Shown in pieces: positions 1-10,171 of a DNA stretch of 64,000 nt. Each line of letters starts with the position of its first letter. The first letter of the stretch is position 1. Under the pieces are notes generated by a model that was not told where the DNA came from, did no database searches, and worked only from the letters and a program-made list of their open reading frames with translations. Origin of the DNA: Plasmodiophora brassicae (Eukaryota > Endomyxa > Phytomyxea > Plasmodiophorida > Plasmodiophoridae); contig JASFAU010000013.1 of NCBI GenBank assembly GCA_039704465.1, positions 806,001 through 870,000 of the forward strand, given 5' to 3'. Made by a program: the position numbers and the translations under genes.

Positions 1-224
1 GGATCGGCAAGTGGCACAAGTACATTCTCATGTTCTACAATCCGCATGTCAGATGATGCAAGTGGATGCCAACAACGGCCATACCTTCCAAAGTGCCTGT
101 CTGCAATGCCGTCTAAATTCACACTCAACGCAATGAGCCAACACATGATGTTAACGTTGTCGTTGCGTACCATTGGCTGGATGCGGAGGCACCCCTTGAT
201 ACTGGGCCTGTATCCACACGCATT
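1..224. other. No supported gene
   Basis: Only short overlapping open frames without recognisable motifs are visible. This stretch leads into the first inverted repeat of the window and looks like decayed, non-genic DNA. Confidence 0.5.
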
Positions 225-458
225 GTAAATAATGGTCTGTTTGATGTGCAGTGCAACACGATCATTTGTTCGAATTCCTGTCGCAGATCCGAAATGAGTT
301 CGTCAACATGGCGGACCAGCACGTGTTCGCCATTGAAAGGAATTTACAGCTGGCGAACACGGGCTGGTCCGCCATCCGGACGAACTCATTTCGGATCTGC
401 GACAGGAACTCGAACAAATGATCGTGATGCACTGCACATCAAACAGACCGTTATTAAA
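225..458. repeat. Foldback 1 (inverted repeat, ~108-bp arms)
   Basis: Bases 225-332 are nearly the reverse complement of 351-458, with an 18-nt spacer. The arms differ at a few scattered bases and fade at the outer ends. As RNA this would form a long hairpin. No terminal repeats or target-site duplication are obvious, so it does not look like a complete transposon. It is one of six foldbacks in the window, and its arms are unrelated to those of the others. Confidence 0.85.
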
Positions 459-639
459 TTAAACCCCAGAGGCAGACGTTCTCGACGTACGTGAAACATC
501 TTTGAATATGGCATTGCACGGCGGACACCCAGCAGCCGCAGCCGACGAGGCGCGGTGACGAACCTGACCCATCTTCAGGTGCAGTGCTCTTCTGTGCTGT
601 TTGATGACTTCGACAAATTACGAATGAATAAATGGAATT

Positions 640-1396
640 CTAAATAATCGACACACGTTGGCGAGTGTCGGCCAAGATCCACTCTTCGGCAGGCAGGCCC
701 ACTTGCACCGGCCCCTCCGAGAGGATCCTCTGGTGCAGGACGGCGTTCTTAGCGGGACAGTTCCGCTCCCGCTGCCTATGTGTAAATACTGACACACGGG
801 AGCAATGAGCGTCCTCGATTTCGGATCCATACACGCACACAGGAGCAGTACCTAGCATACACACCCGGAAACCAGGCACATAGCGCCTTGCGTTCCGGCG
901 TCAAGGGCAGGTGAGGTCCTCGCCCGACAAACCGTTCGTAAACCGGTGACGGCATTTGAAGAATAAAATCGTCGTCGGTATCAGTGTGTGGTGGAGAAGC
1001 AGCATCAGGCCCACATTCGACAATCGTGTGGTGGAGACGCACCCTCTGGACGGAACAGAAAGGTGCGTTGGTGGGAGCTACCGAGCCGGCATCACCAGGA
1101 CGGATTGGATCGCCTGAACAATTGTAGGTACAATTCAATACATGAGAAACATCAACGAAGATCGTGCGAACCTCTGATGGACTGTCGCAGTCTCCCGCCG
1201 ACAGGGCTGCTAGCGCGCTTGAGCTTCTTCCAGGAGGAAACGCGGACAATCGGGAAAATGTCGATTGGTCATGACCATCGTGATGCGGTAACTCAAGCAT
1301 GCAGAACATCGCGGTTGTTCCAAGGTAGAGGCCGCCGTCAGTGAAGTTCGCCAGGAAATGACAATTGCTCGACTTCAAGTTAGGAGGTATCAGCAT
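640..1396 (-). CDS. Possible hypothetical protein or decayed gene
   Basis: An ATG at 1396 opens 206 codons on the minus strand (to 776). A second minus-strand frame continues to 640 with protein-like composition. No domain, signal peptide or membrane segment is recognisable. The surrounding DNA is full of broken gene fragments, so this may be a relic or a chance open frame. The coding call is weak. Confidence 0.25.
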
Positions 1397-2034
1397 CCTG
1401 TGTTCGGAAGAGACACGCGCCTATGATCTGCAACGGTTAAATCCGATTAACGTAACAGCAACATCTGCGTAGCCTTGAACGTGGCATCTGTTGCAGGCGT
1501 CCTGCTTTCCGCCTTGGGAGCAACGAGTTGTCAAGCTGAACTCCTTGTAGTCTAACGTCTGCCACAAATAAGATCTACGTTAAACCAGAAGAAACATGAG
1601 CAGATGTAGAAGGGAGTACGTACAGCGCACGATAGAACAACCCTTGCAGTTGCAGTCCCAGTTGTCGGATCGAACACAGGGAACCCGAGCTGGTACATCA
1701 AGTTCAATTCGAACGCGTCCAGGCGTAGAAACGCTAGCTGCACGATGACCTCGCGCGATGTGCGGTATGACTGCATGAATAAGGCCGAGATCACCTGACC
1801 TCAGAGGGCAGATCGACCGGCGTAACCGACTACGATCCCCACCGCAAGACGCCGGCGCCGTCAATGCCAGACGTCACCGCGAGAGGGTATTCGTTGAAAC
1901 GCAGCGCTTTCAGCACGAAAGGACCATACTTATCCTTGAAACACTGGCCATCTGCCCAGCCGCGAATTAATACTGCTGGACGAGCAAAGGCCCAAGAGAA
2001 TATTGCGATGGCGTTCGATTTCCGATCGAATGAT
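1397..2034. other. Decayed sequence, no supported gene
   Basis: Short minus-strand frames near 1552-1794 and 1830-2075 have protein-like stretches, but stops and frame shifts interrupt them. I recognise no family. This reads as a relic rather than a functional gene. Confidence 0.4.
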
Positions 2035-2544
2035 GCCAGACATGTGCGCACATCGAATGCCACGAACCTTCGCATCGTTCACGGCATACCCTCTGGCAAG
2101 ACAGCCGCCCTCCAGAGGAACGTGTATGTACTAGCCAAACATATTGAGATGTCGAACGATGCGTTTCGGGTGGACCCCGCAAGGTAACATCGCTGAAGCC
2201 AACGACGATAAGAGCGACAACGACGTATCTATCCAGATTGAAGATGACAAGGGCCTCAATTGATTTGGCCGGCAAAAAGTATATGACGAAAAGCGTGCCA
2301 CCTTTGCCGGCCAAATCAATTGAGGCCCTTGTCATCTTCAATCTGGATAGATACGTCGCTGTCGCTCTTATCGTCGTTGGCTTCAACGATGTTACCTTTG
2401 CGGCTTGCGGGGTCCACCCGAAACGCATCGTTCGACATCTCAATATGTTTGGCTAGTGCAGACACGTTCATCTGGAGGGCGGCTGTCTTGCCAGAGGGTA
2501 TGCCGTGAACGATGTGAAAGCGTTTCGTGGCACTCGATGTGCTC
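2035..2544. repeat. Foldback 2 (inverted repeat, ~240-bp arms)
   Basis: Bases 2035-2276 are mirrored as reverse complement in 2303-2544 around a 26-nt spacer. It is the longest foldback seen. The arms are highly similar near the centre and increasingly different outward. The left arm, read on the plus strand, is open and protein-like, as though a coding fragment had been copied back in inverted orientation. Confidence 0.9.
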
Positions 2545-3533
2545 TTCGTTGTGCACTTAACCCAGTTCGATTTCGATGCGCATGAGCCGACAAGACACAG
2601 AAATCATTCCACGCCGCCCTTGCCAATGACCCGGACGCCGCATTTGCCCAGTATCGGCTGGGAAGTTCGCCAGACAGGCTTTAGAACTGCGTCTGCCAGG
2701 TGGACAGGGAAGATCGGCGTTGCGCGATTCGTTCAGCAATCGGGTCATCATCATCCATCGAGCATCGCACCGCAGCACGGAGCTTCAACAGGATGCTGGC
2801 GCGTGCTCGCACTAGCGCCGGCGCAGCGCCGCAGCCCAAACCAGGCCATGCTATTTTTGAAAACGGAACAGGCCAACCGCGGATAACTATAGTCGTAGGT
2901 ACCGATCTACGAGTCGCCGTAGTCGGGGCTAGTCATAGAAGGTCTGAAATGGTTCATAGCCAGGAAACGTCGAAACACCTGGTCATTCGCGCGTTCGGTA
3001 TTTCTTCTGCACGCAGACAGTAGATGACACACTTTCGTCAAGACCATGACGACGGAAACCGCCAACGCCGCAGCAAATTCGCTTCGATGGACGCAGAAAT
3101 GGCTCACGGCCGTGACCTGTAGGAACGGAATTCTGACTCGCCAGGAGCCGGGCCGACGCTCGGCGACATCACTCAGGATGTACGCAGCATCGCAGCGTTG
3201 GTGTACGCGCGTCGAAGCAAATGACAACTCGGGGAAGAGTGCGTTTGGCCCTTTTGGCTCCCCATCCAGCTCGGGGATGTGCGATGACCCCAACAAGTCC
3301 CATGGCCATGTCAAGGCGCCCGAAATGTCCCCCAACTTGCCTCATATGGCAAGCCCGGCAGAGCAACATAACGTCAACGGACATACCTACCTACACCCCG
3401 CGGTGAGCACTTCCTCGGATCTAACTCGACACAAGCACAATAAATCTAGCCGCCAGAGGATCCATATACATAACGTCATCTAATCAAGCGCTCCCTGTGC
3501 AAAGCAAGCAATTCGACGAATGTCGCCAGTGTA
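2545..3533. other. No supported gene
   Basis: Open frames up to 145 codons occur on both strands (plus 3046-3483, minus 2907-3335). None has a recognisable domain, a convincing start or splice structure. This may include the 3' flank of the PUS10 gene that ends at 3534. Confidence 0.4.
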
Positions 3534-5276
3534 CTAATGCCCAGTGTGAAGATCCATGACGTCGAGCTGGACGATGTCGGCCTGGCACGTGAGAATGTCG
3601 CCAACTGAAGGCGTGGTTCGTCCCCGGTCGCCATGGACGAACTCCTTAATGTACGTGCCGGCCTGGGCGACGAGATCCAGGACGGCGAAGTGCTTGTTGA
3701 TGCGCGTTATGGACAGCTCATAGATGGTTCGTGGCCGAGACAGCAACGACCGCCGGTGCAGGACACGGATGGGCGTCTTCTGCTGAATCTCAATCGGAGC
3801 GCTTCCCTGTAGGGTTCGAACAGCTTCGTCAGTGAGCGCGGCTGACGTCCACATTATCGCTCGGTACGACTTCCTGTTACGCAAGACGTCATTCAGTCGA
3901 CAAGATGAAACCGTGGCGGGCAGTTAGGGTTACCGCTTGGAGTCGGCCCCAGCTTGCAGCGTCTTGAACTCTTTCGCGTAGTCGGGGGCAACCGACAACG
4001 AATGGACTTCAATCCGATCTGTGCTGTTGTTGATGCGCAAGCACAGCTCTTCCAGCTCCTTCAAAGACGGAACGCGCCTCGGATCAATCATCTCCTGCAC
4101 AGTGAAAACGCTGGATTCAGGAGGGATTTGTCCAGGTTCAAACGGATCTGATACCAGAACGAAATGTCTCCCGTCGCCAAGCATCCGGACGTCAACGTCT
4201 TCCCTGCCAGCCGAATGGAACTTGATGTCTGTGAGGTGGTGCTCAGAACCTGGACACTACGCGTTGCTTCGCGGAGACCATACCGCTGCACTTGATGAAG
4301 GCTGTAACTTGATCAGCGATCAGTTCCTGGACGGACGACTCGGTCTTGCGTTTATTGTCAATAACCTGAGAGAATCCCCATCAGGAACGTTGTTACGTGC
4401 GAAAACAACGCGACATACCCAAGGCGACTGCGATAGCAATCTGCAGAACTTTCTGTACTTGCCGGTGATAAGAACCGGTTGCCGGGAGACAGTGATCGCG
4501 ATGACGCAAGGGGCCACCGTCGTCTTCGCCGGAACCAATGTGGAACGCTCGCTTACGTTCATGACCGCAAGCGCCTTCTCGGCGAAATTCCTCGAATTGA
4601 CGACTACGTGTTTGAGGCGCTTCGACGACGCATCGGGGAGCACCCGACGAATGAGCGGTGATAACGCCTGAATGATCTCATCGTCGGTCTCGTCATGCGT
4701 CGCCAGCACGTCGACTTGGAACTCGGATTGGAACTTGAACGACTTGCCGGTCGCGCCTCGGACAACGGCACCGTACACCCACTTGACAGCATCTTTGACG
4801 TCCACGACGCCTGGAAACGCTCCCGGGTACCGCATCTCAAGTCGGGCAGCGACTCCAGCATTACGAAGGTCGAGAACTGGCGGTAACCCAATCGATAGAG
4901 TGAAGTCGCTGAATTCGTATTCGCCGTACGTCGCACTACTCGCCAGACGATTGATCAGGTGATCGCATGATGGGTCTTCCGGAACTTGTAGAATTCCTAA
5001 ACAAAGGTCGCATACAGCCGAAGCGTCCAGTAAGCATGCAGGAGAAACGCCAGCGGCCAGGAACTGTTGACGTAGCGCCTACGAGAACAATCAGCCGGTG
5101 TGAGACTGGAACACGTTGGCGGGCGAAACCGAGGAAGTGACGCGGTACGATTGTATGGAACGGCAGTCCCCGAATCGCAGGAGGCAGCGGTCACATGCCC
5201 GTACGCGCAACTCGGCAACAACGGGCTCGATTTTCTTCAGGGCTGGTTCCGTCATGGGCTCATAGCAGATCGTCAT
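3534..5276 (-). CDS. PUS10: tRNA pseudouridine synthase Pus10
   Basis: Pus10 makes pseudouridine in the tRNA T-loop. The whole family layout is present across about five exons. The first zinc-binding CxxC (CDRCLLRF) lies near 5170 and the second (CDLCLG) near 5000. A THUMP-like middle segment follows, then GKYRKFCRLLSQSPW near 4430. The catalytic region has FHSAGREDVDVRMLG near 4190, with the family's catalytic Asp, and RINNSTDRIEV. The C-terminal exon has QAGTYIKEFVHGDRGRT near 3640. The ATG at 5276 is the first that precedes the CxxC. Introns fit 4415-4371 (GTATGT...CTCAG), a very short one near 4286-4253 (about 34 nt), and about 3932-3873. It looks intact although it sits in decayed surroundings. 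Confidence 0.95.
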
Positions 5277-5449
5277 CGCGGGCAGATCTGCGAGACGGAC
5301 TCCGCCACGGACTCCCACGCATTGAACGACGGGCAGTCGATGATTGTGATCATCGTGCCTCACGTGTCGACTGGATTCAGCAGATCGAACAGGAGCCGAC
5401 CGATGGCTTTTACTCGATACCACGTAGTCGTTCCACTTCCTCTGCGCAG

Positions 5450-5734
5450 CTACAGAGAAGCTCCGAACCCTGACCAGAGGATAGGTTTCGACAACGTGAT
5501 ACCATCTGCCAGTTTCTCGTCCCCAGGACCAGCAGGCTGCTCGATGTGCGAACCCAGGAAGTCAATCCAGTAGTACTTACTGTCCTTAACAATGATGTTC
5601 CGTGGTCGAGGATCCCCGTGACAGATGTCGCGCTGGTGTAGGTCGAACAATTCAAGGCAATCATCCGGAGGCAGCCCTCGGTACAGAGGACTCGGAACTG
5701 GTTGGCCGATCTGCTCAACTGCCATCGCTAACAC
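5450..5734 (-). pseudogene. Kinase-like (HGDxRPxN) gene fragment
   Basis: A 94-codon minus-strand frame carries a kinase-type catalytic loop, CHGDPRPRNIIV, followed by WIDF, the expected metal-binding Asp position. This H-G-D-x-R-P-x-N form is typical of the small divergent kinase-like domains found with Crinkler-type and retroelement-associated proteins. No N-lobe with a nucleotide-binding loop or VAIK-type lysine is visible upstream, where stops and a foldback interrupt the reading. A second, more decayed copy of the segment before the loop lies at about 6041-6090. It is probably a relic. The exact kinase family is not established. Confidence 0.5.
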
Positions 5735-6090
5735 TGCCGTCTGCAGCCCTGATTACCGTAGGTTTCGTCACAACTTTAACCATGGAACGGAGATTCGGCC
5801 GCTGCCACCAGGTACGAGCCCCTTGAGGTGCGGGCCGTGGAATGACCGAATGAGGGACTTTAACCGCACGCTGCCAAATGGATTGCCACGCTTGAATGCA
5901 TGAATCTGCTCAACGAGTCGTTGACGTGTCCGAACAGCGTTCCCCGAAAGCGTCAACGACTACTTCAGCAGATCCATGCATCCAAGCGTGGCCCATTTGG
6001 CATGATCGATCATCCGAACTTCGCGGTGCCGCACTGTAGGACTTGGAACTCGTTGGCCGACGGGCTCAACTGCCATTGCTGATCCAATAA
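5690..6090. repeat. Direct repeat (~45 bp) flanking foldback 3
   Basis: Bases about 5690-5735 and 6041-6090 are recognisably the same sequence in direct orientation; both contain CTCAACTGCCAT and are followed by TAACACTG. The repeat belongs to the kinase-like relic, so a partial tandem duplication probably preceded the decay. Confidence 0.6.
5874..6000. repeat. Foldback 3 (inverted repeat, ~50-bp arms)
   Basis: Bases 5874-5926 are the imperfect reverse complement of 5951-6000, with a 24-nt spacer and one small indel between arms. It lies inside the kinase-like relic. Confidence 0.8.
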
Positions 6091-6369
6091 CACTGGCGCT
6101 GCTGTGAAACAGGTGGCTGGGTAATTTGTCAAGCCAGGACGCTTATTCCGCGTCCAACGTCCAGACAATGGCTTTGCTGTTGCGCTCAAGTTGGTGACGA
6201 AGCGAAATGCATCATAAGTGCTGCCCCGAACTGCGAAATCCCGGACAAGTGCTCTGTCTGTGAACTCCTGTTTGCGAGTCGCAGCTCGCTCAACAAGCAT
6301 GCCAAGACGCATGCCGAAATGTCGCGTTATATGAAGCCGCCCTAACACCGCGGCATCTCCTATTTGGTA

Positions 6370-6978
6370 ATGGGCCCAAGCGACGCCGTGGGCGGCGATG
6401 AGAAGTCAAGCATGGCCGTGGTTCGCCCGTCCATGTTCGAGCAGATAGCTGCTCCGAAGCTACGCACGAGTGACCGACCAGCGATCATCGTGTTTATGAA
6501 CCAGCTGAAGACGTACAACTCCAGAATCCAGGAGAAGATCGCTCTGGGCGAGAACATCGCCCCGATTGGCGTCAAAACCATGCTCGACGAGGGCATGCTC
6601 AACACCATCTGCAAGATCGAGCTCGAAACGTGCCCTGAGAAGGTCGCGAACGACGCCATCGAGCAGTGGCTAAACCAGCGGCGGATGCTGGTCCTGTCTG
6701 ACCAAGAACCGATCAAGCTCACGCAGCTGTTCGCAGACCTACGCATGGTGTTCGACACCATGGACACCGACGCCAGCGTCCTGCGCCTGTTTCAGGACGC
6801 GGACAAGATTGTCGCCGACAACGGCCTCTCCAAGATCGTCAAAATTGGTAAGAACCTCAAGGAGGTCAACAAAATTATCGTATCGAAGTTGTCGCCTCCC
6901 GTCCTGCGCGAGAGTGTTGAGGACATCATCCGCACCAACGAGCCCGCGACCTGGTCGGCCAACGTCGCGGGCTCGTAG
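6370..6978 (+). pseudogene. Gag-like capsid fragment
   Basis: From ATG 6370 there is a soluble, helix-rich frame of about 200 codons. It resembles the N-terminal part of Ty1/copia Gag proteins in composition and in its position upstream of the polymerase. No CCHC zinc knuckle is present. The reading ends where the DNA turns back on itself (foldback 4), so the C-terminus is lost. The Gag assignment rests mainly on context. Confidence 0.5.
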
Positions 6979-7055
6979 GTGCGGATGATGTCCTCAACAC
7001 TCTCGCGCAGGACGGGAGGCGACAACTTCGATACGATAATATTGTTGACCTCCTT
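6859..7055. repeat. Foldback 4 (inverted repeat, 92-bp arms)
   Basis: Bases 6859-6950 are mirrored in 6964-7055 with a 13-nt spacer and only a few mismatches. The inverted arm repeats part of the capsid-like coding sequence on the opposite strand, which can be read from about 7055 downwards. The arms carry a copy of local coding sequence rather than transposon ends. Confidence 0.92.
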
Positions 7056-7387
7056 CCTATTTTGCCGAACATCGTGTCGTCTGTTCGGTGGTTGCAGACA
7101 CAACAGAGGTTGGCACCGCGTTGCTGTTATGGTGGGCCAAAGAGCACCTTTGCAATAAACCTGGCCCATGGCTGAAACGCAGTGTCAACGTCTGTTGTGT
7201 TGAGTGTTGACGGACGACGGACGAGCCAAAACAAACCTAGCAGTCCGCCGCAGGCCCCAATGAGGATCCACGACCTCCCACCGAACGAGCCCGGCGTCTC
7301 TCCCGCAAGCCAGACCGTTTAGGAGATCCCGTCCACCACGCCTGGATCGCGTCCCTGCAACCTACCAACGACGATCCTATTCACCAC

Positions 7388-9171
7388 ATGTGGATAGGTT
7401 CCACACATCAATGCGACGACGACGATGACGCCGCGCTCAATGCAGATGACCCCGACACTCCAAACACATATGAAGACGCCATGGCAAGTCCCGAGGCAGA
7501 GTTCTGGACTAAGGCGATGGCCGATGAATTGAAGAGCTTGAAACAGCACAAGACATGGGAAGCTGTGGAGCGACTACCCGTCGGGGCACGCCCCATCGGA
7601 TGCCGCTGGGTCTACAAGCGCAAGATCACCAAGTCAAGTCAGATCCCGCCGGACACCACCTGGGTTCTCCGCCATGACCCCGACGGTGTCACCTCCTACC
7701 GGTACAAGGCTCGACTATGCATACTCGGCTACAGACAGCGCCAGGGGATCGACTACACGAACACCTATGCGCCAGTCGTCCGGAGCGACATCCTCCGTCT
7801 AGTACTAGCCCTGTCCGTCCAAGACAAGGAGATCATCGCCGAGCAGATGGATGTGATGACCGCATTCCTCAACGCCCACCTCACCGAAGAGATCTACATG
7901 GACTCCCCGAAAGGGATGAAGGCCAGAACCCGTTTCGTCAAGCTCCTACGATCGATCTATGGCCTGAAACAGGCCCCAAGAGAATGGTTCAAGGTCATCG
8001 ACGCCTTCCTCGTTAACGAATGCGGGTTCCAACGAGCCAAGTCCGCATCGTGCTTGTATTTCAAACGTGGTCCAACTGGACGGCTCGTCATTGTTGGGGT
8101 CTACGTCGATGATATTCCCATCGTCGGACATCCCGAACTCGTACAGGAAACCAAGTCAGCCCTCTCGAAGAGATTCAAGATGTCGGACATGGGAGAGCTT
8201 CAATCAGTCATTGGCTTCGACGTCGATAGACAAGGTGGATCGGTGTTCCTGTCGCAAGAACGCTACACGAAAACTATCCTCGACACCTACGGCATGGCCG
8301 AATCGCGCCCCGTCTCGACACCGGCAGATGCGAACTTGAAGTTATCCACATCACTGTGCCCGCAGAACCAGGCCGATCGCGAACTTGCCGCCTTAGAAGG
8401 CCAGCGCATCAACTATCGAGCAGCGGTAGGTCACCTAATGTGGCTGCTGCACACCCGGCCAGACATCGCCTATGCGGTGAACGAGGTCTCCCGATACGTG
8501 CAAGACCCAGGACCAGCGCACTTCGTCGCGCTGAAGCGAGTCTTCAGGTACCTCAACGGCACTCGCAACTACGGCCTCCTGTTCGAAGGAGGTGGGGAAA
8601 CGGCCACACCGCTCCTGGTCGGCTACTCCGATTCTGTTTGGGGTGGAGACCTCGACACACGACGATCGACTTCGGGGTGCGTGTTCCTTCTGAATGGCTG
8701 CCCGGTTTCATTTCGCTCTAAGAAGCAGACCACGGTCGCGTTATCGTCGTGCGAGGCGGAGACGGTGGCGTCAACACTCGCGGCAACAGAAGGCGTCTGG
8801 TTGCGCAATGTGCTGGACGAACTAGGTTTTCCACAAGCTCAGCCTACACCTCTACACGTAGACAATCAGGGGCGATCGCGTTCGCCAACAGCGAAATCAA
8901 CCACAGCAAGATGAAACATCTCGCGCTCAAGGACCACTTCGTCAGAGAACTGGTGGCATCCAACCAGATCAAGGTGCACTACGTCCGCTCGTGCGAGAAC
9001 CTCGCCGACATCTTCACGAAACCGCTCGGAAAGCACAAGTTCGTAGAATTCCGTGCGGCCCTCAAGTGCGTACCGCATCCCCACATGAACTTGGACTCTC
9101 AGGTCGAGGGGGGGAATCGGGACACTGGTGCGACCTCGAGTCCGCAGAGTGCCTTAGATCAGCAATCATAG
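7388..9171 (+). pseudogene. Copia reverse transcriptase-RNase H, frameshifted
   Basis: From 7388 the frame shows the copia polymerase order. It has WTKAMADELKSL, then CRWVYKRK, KARLCILGYRQRQGIDY, APVVRSD, MDVMTAFLNA, and the catalytic YVDD at about 8105. RNase H follows, with SGCVFLLNG and ALSSCEAET. Near 8872 the frame jumps: the first ends at about 8914, while HSKMKHLALKDHF and IFTKPLGKHKF continue in another frame to 9171. One extra G in the GGGG run at 8871-8874 would reconcile the two. This is either an inactivating mutation or a base-calling error. Confidence 0.93.
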
Positions 9172-9205
9172 GGCGCCTCCCACATATACCGCGCAACACT
9201 GCCGT

Positions 9206-9349
9206 ACGGCGTCCGTGGCGCACCAATCATACATTCTGCTATCTGGCCTTGTCTGGTCTTGTCCGTGTCCTGCGTGTTAATTCAGGACACGGACAAGACC
9301 AGACAAGGCCAGATAGCAGAATGTATGATTGGTGCGCCACGGACGCCGT
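9206..9349. repeat. Foldback 5 (perfect 67-bp inverted repeat)
   Basis: Bases 9206-9272 are the exact reverse complement of 9283-9349 as far as I can check, with a 10-nt spacer. It lies just beyond the end of the retroelement polymerase. Perfect identity implies recent formation or an assembly artefact. Confidence 0.95.
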
Positions 9350-9660
9350 CCAGAAGCCAGTTTGTGCTTGGGCAGTTTTGTGCAAGCAACCAGCACTGTA
9401 AACATGTAGAGCTCGGTCGGATAAAAGGGTTGCACGAAACGTCGCCTCTGCAGGCATAGAACTGGCAACCCAATGATCTTGCCGATGCCGGCATCCGTGA
9501 TGGTTCGTTTGCCCTCAGCGATCAGAGCAGAAATGAAATCCAACAGGCACTTGCACAAGCACGATCGCGGACAAGTGGGAAGATCATGGCCGATTGGGCA
9601 GAACACCGCTCATGTCTCTGCGGCGTGACCATTCTGTGAGATTGGAGCGTTGGCATTCAG
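9350..9660. other. No supported gene
   Basis: This lies between foldback 5 and the ABC-transporter relic. Short open frames only. It may contain further eroded parts of the ABC relic, but I see no motif. Confidence 0.4.
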
Positions 9661-10010
9661 ATAACGGCGTCTCTCTGCATCGTACCGCGCGACCGTGTTC
9701 AGTTCAATGACACGCTGGCGTACAACATCGGGTACGGATGCATCGTTGGACCAGATCAAGGTAGCGGTACGCTTGCGATGGGACGGCGCATCCGGCGCCC
9801 TTGCTGATTGGACGCCCAGGCGAGGGTACCGCTTCACCGGACCACAACTAAACAGATACGGTACTGTCTATGGAGAACGAGGATCAGGTATTACACGCCC
9901 AGTCCCAGTGACGCATTGGCATGGTTGGGGTGCAAGGCTGAGTGGCGGCGAGAGACGACGGGTCGCGATCGCGCGGGCAATCCTGAAGAACCTACCTCAT
10001 GGTACACGCG
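9661..10010 (+). pseudogene. ABC transporter (ABCB/ATM1-HMT1-like) nucleotide-binding fragment
   Basis: Plus-strand pieces match the second half of an ABCB-type nucleotide-binding domain. A Q-loop-side segment IVPRDRVQFNDTLAYNIGYG is at about 9679-9738, VYGERG at about 9867, and the ABC signature LSGGERRRVAIARAILKN at about 9940-9995. The pieces lie in different frames. Neither an intron (a GTATTA...GCAAG candidate lies between the last two) nor a single frame joins them cleanly. Walker A and the Walker B/D-loop are absent. This is a truncated relic directly upstream of the intact ABCF3 gene, but from a different ABC subfamily. Confidence 0.7.
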
Positions 10011-10171
10011 CGTTATGGGAAACAGTTTCGTCCGTTGTTCCAGTGGAGGTAGCGCAGGAGGACGATGCAGTTCGCTGTCAGCGCGCCGTTACACACGCGG
10101 CTGCGGGTCCTCAAATGGAGCTGGAAGCTGCGGACCGCGCGACCGCGCACTGCAGAAGGTAATAGGCGAAC

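Larger units (their letters stand above)
6370..9171 (+). mobile_element. Ty1/copia-type retrotransposon remnant
   Basis: A capsid-like frame (6370-6978) is followed after about 400 nt by a copia-order reverse transcriptase and RNase H (7388-9171). No protease or integrase motifs are visible between them, so an internal deletion has probably removed them. A G-rich run at 9105-9114 sits where a polypurine tract would lie. No long terminal repeats are identifiable by eye. Foldback 4 truncates the capsid frame and a frameshift breaks the polymerase, so the copy is almost certainly dead. Confidence 0.85.

Noticed and set aside
9061..9205. 3' long terminal repeat of the retroelement
   Set aside because: A G-rich tract is present, but no matching 5' copy or TG...CA ends could be found upstream of 6370, so no LTR is reported.
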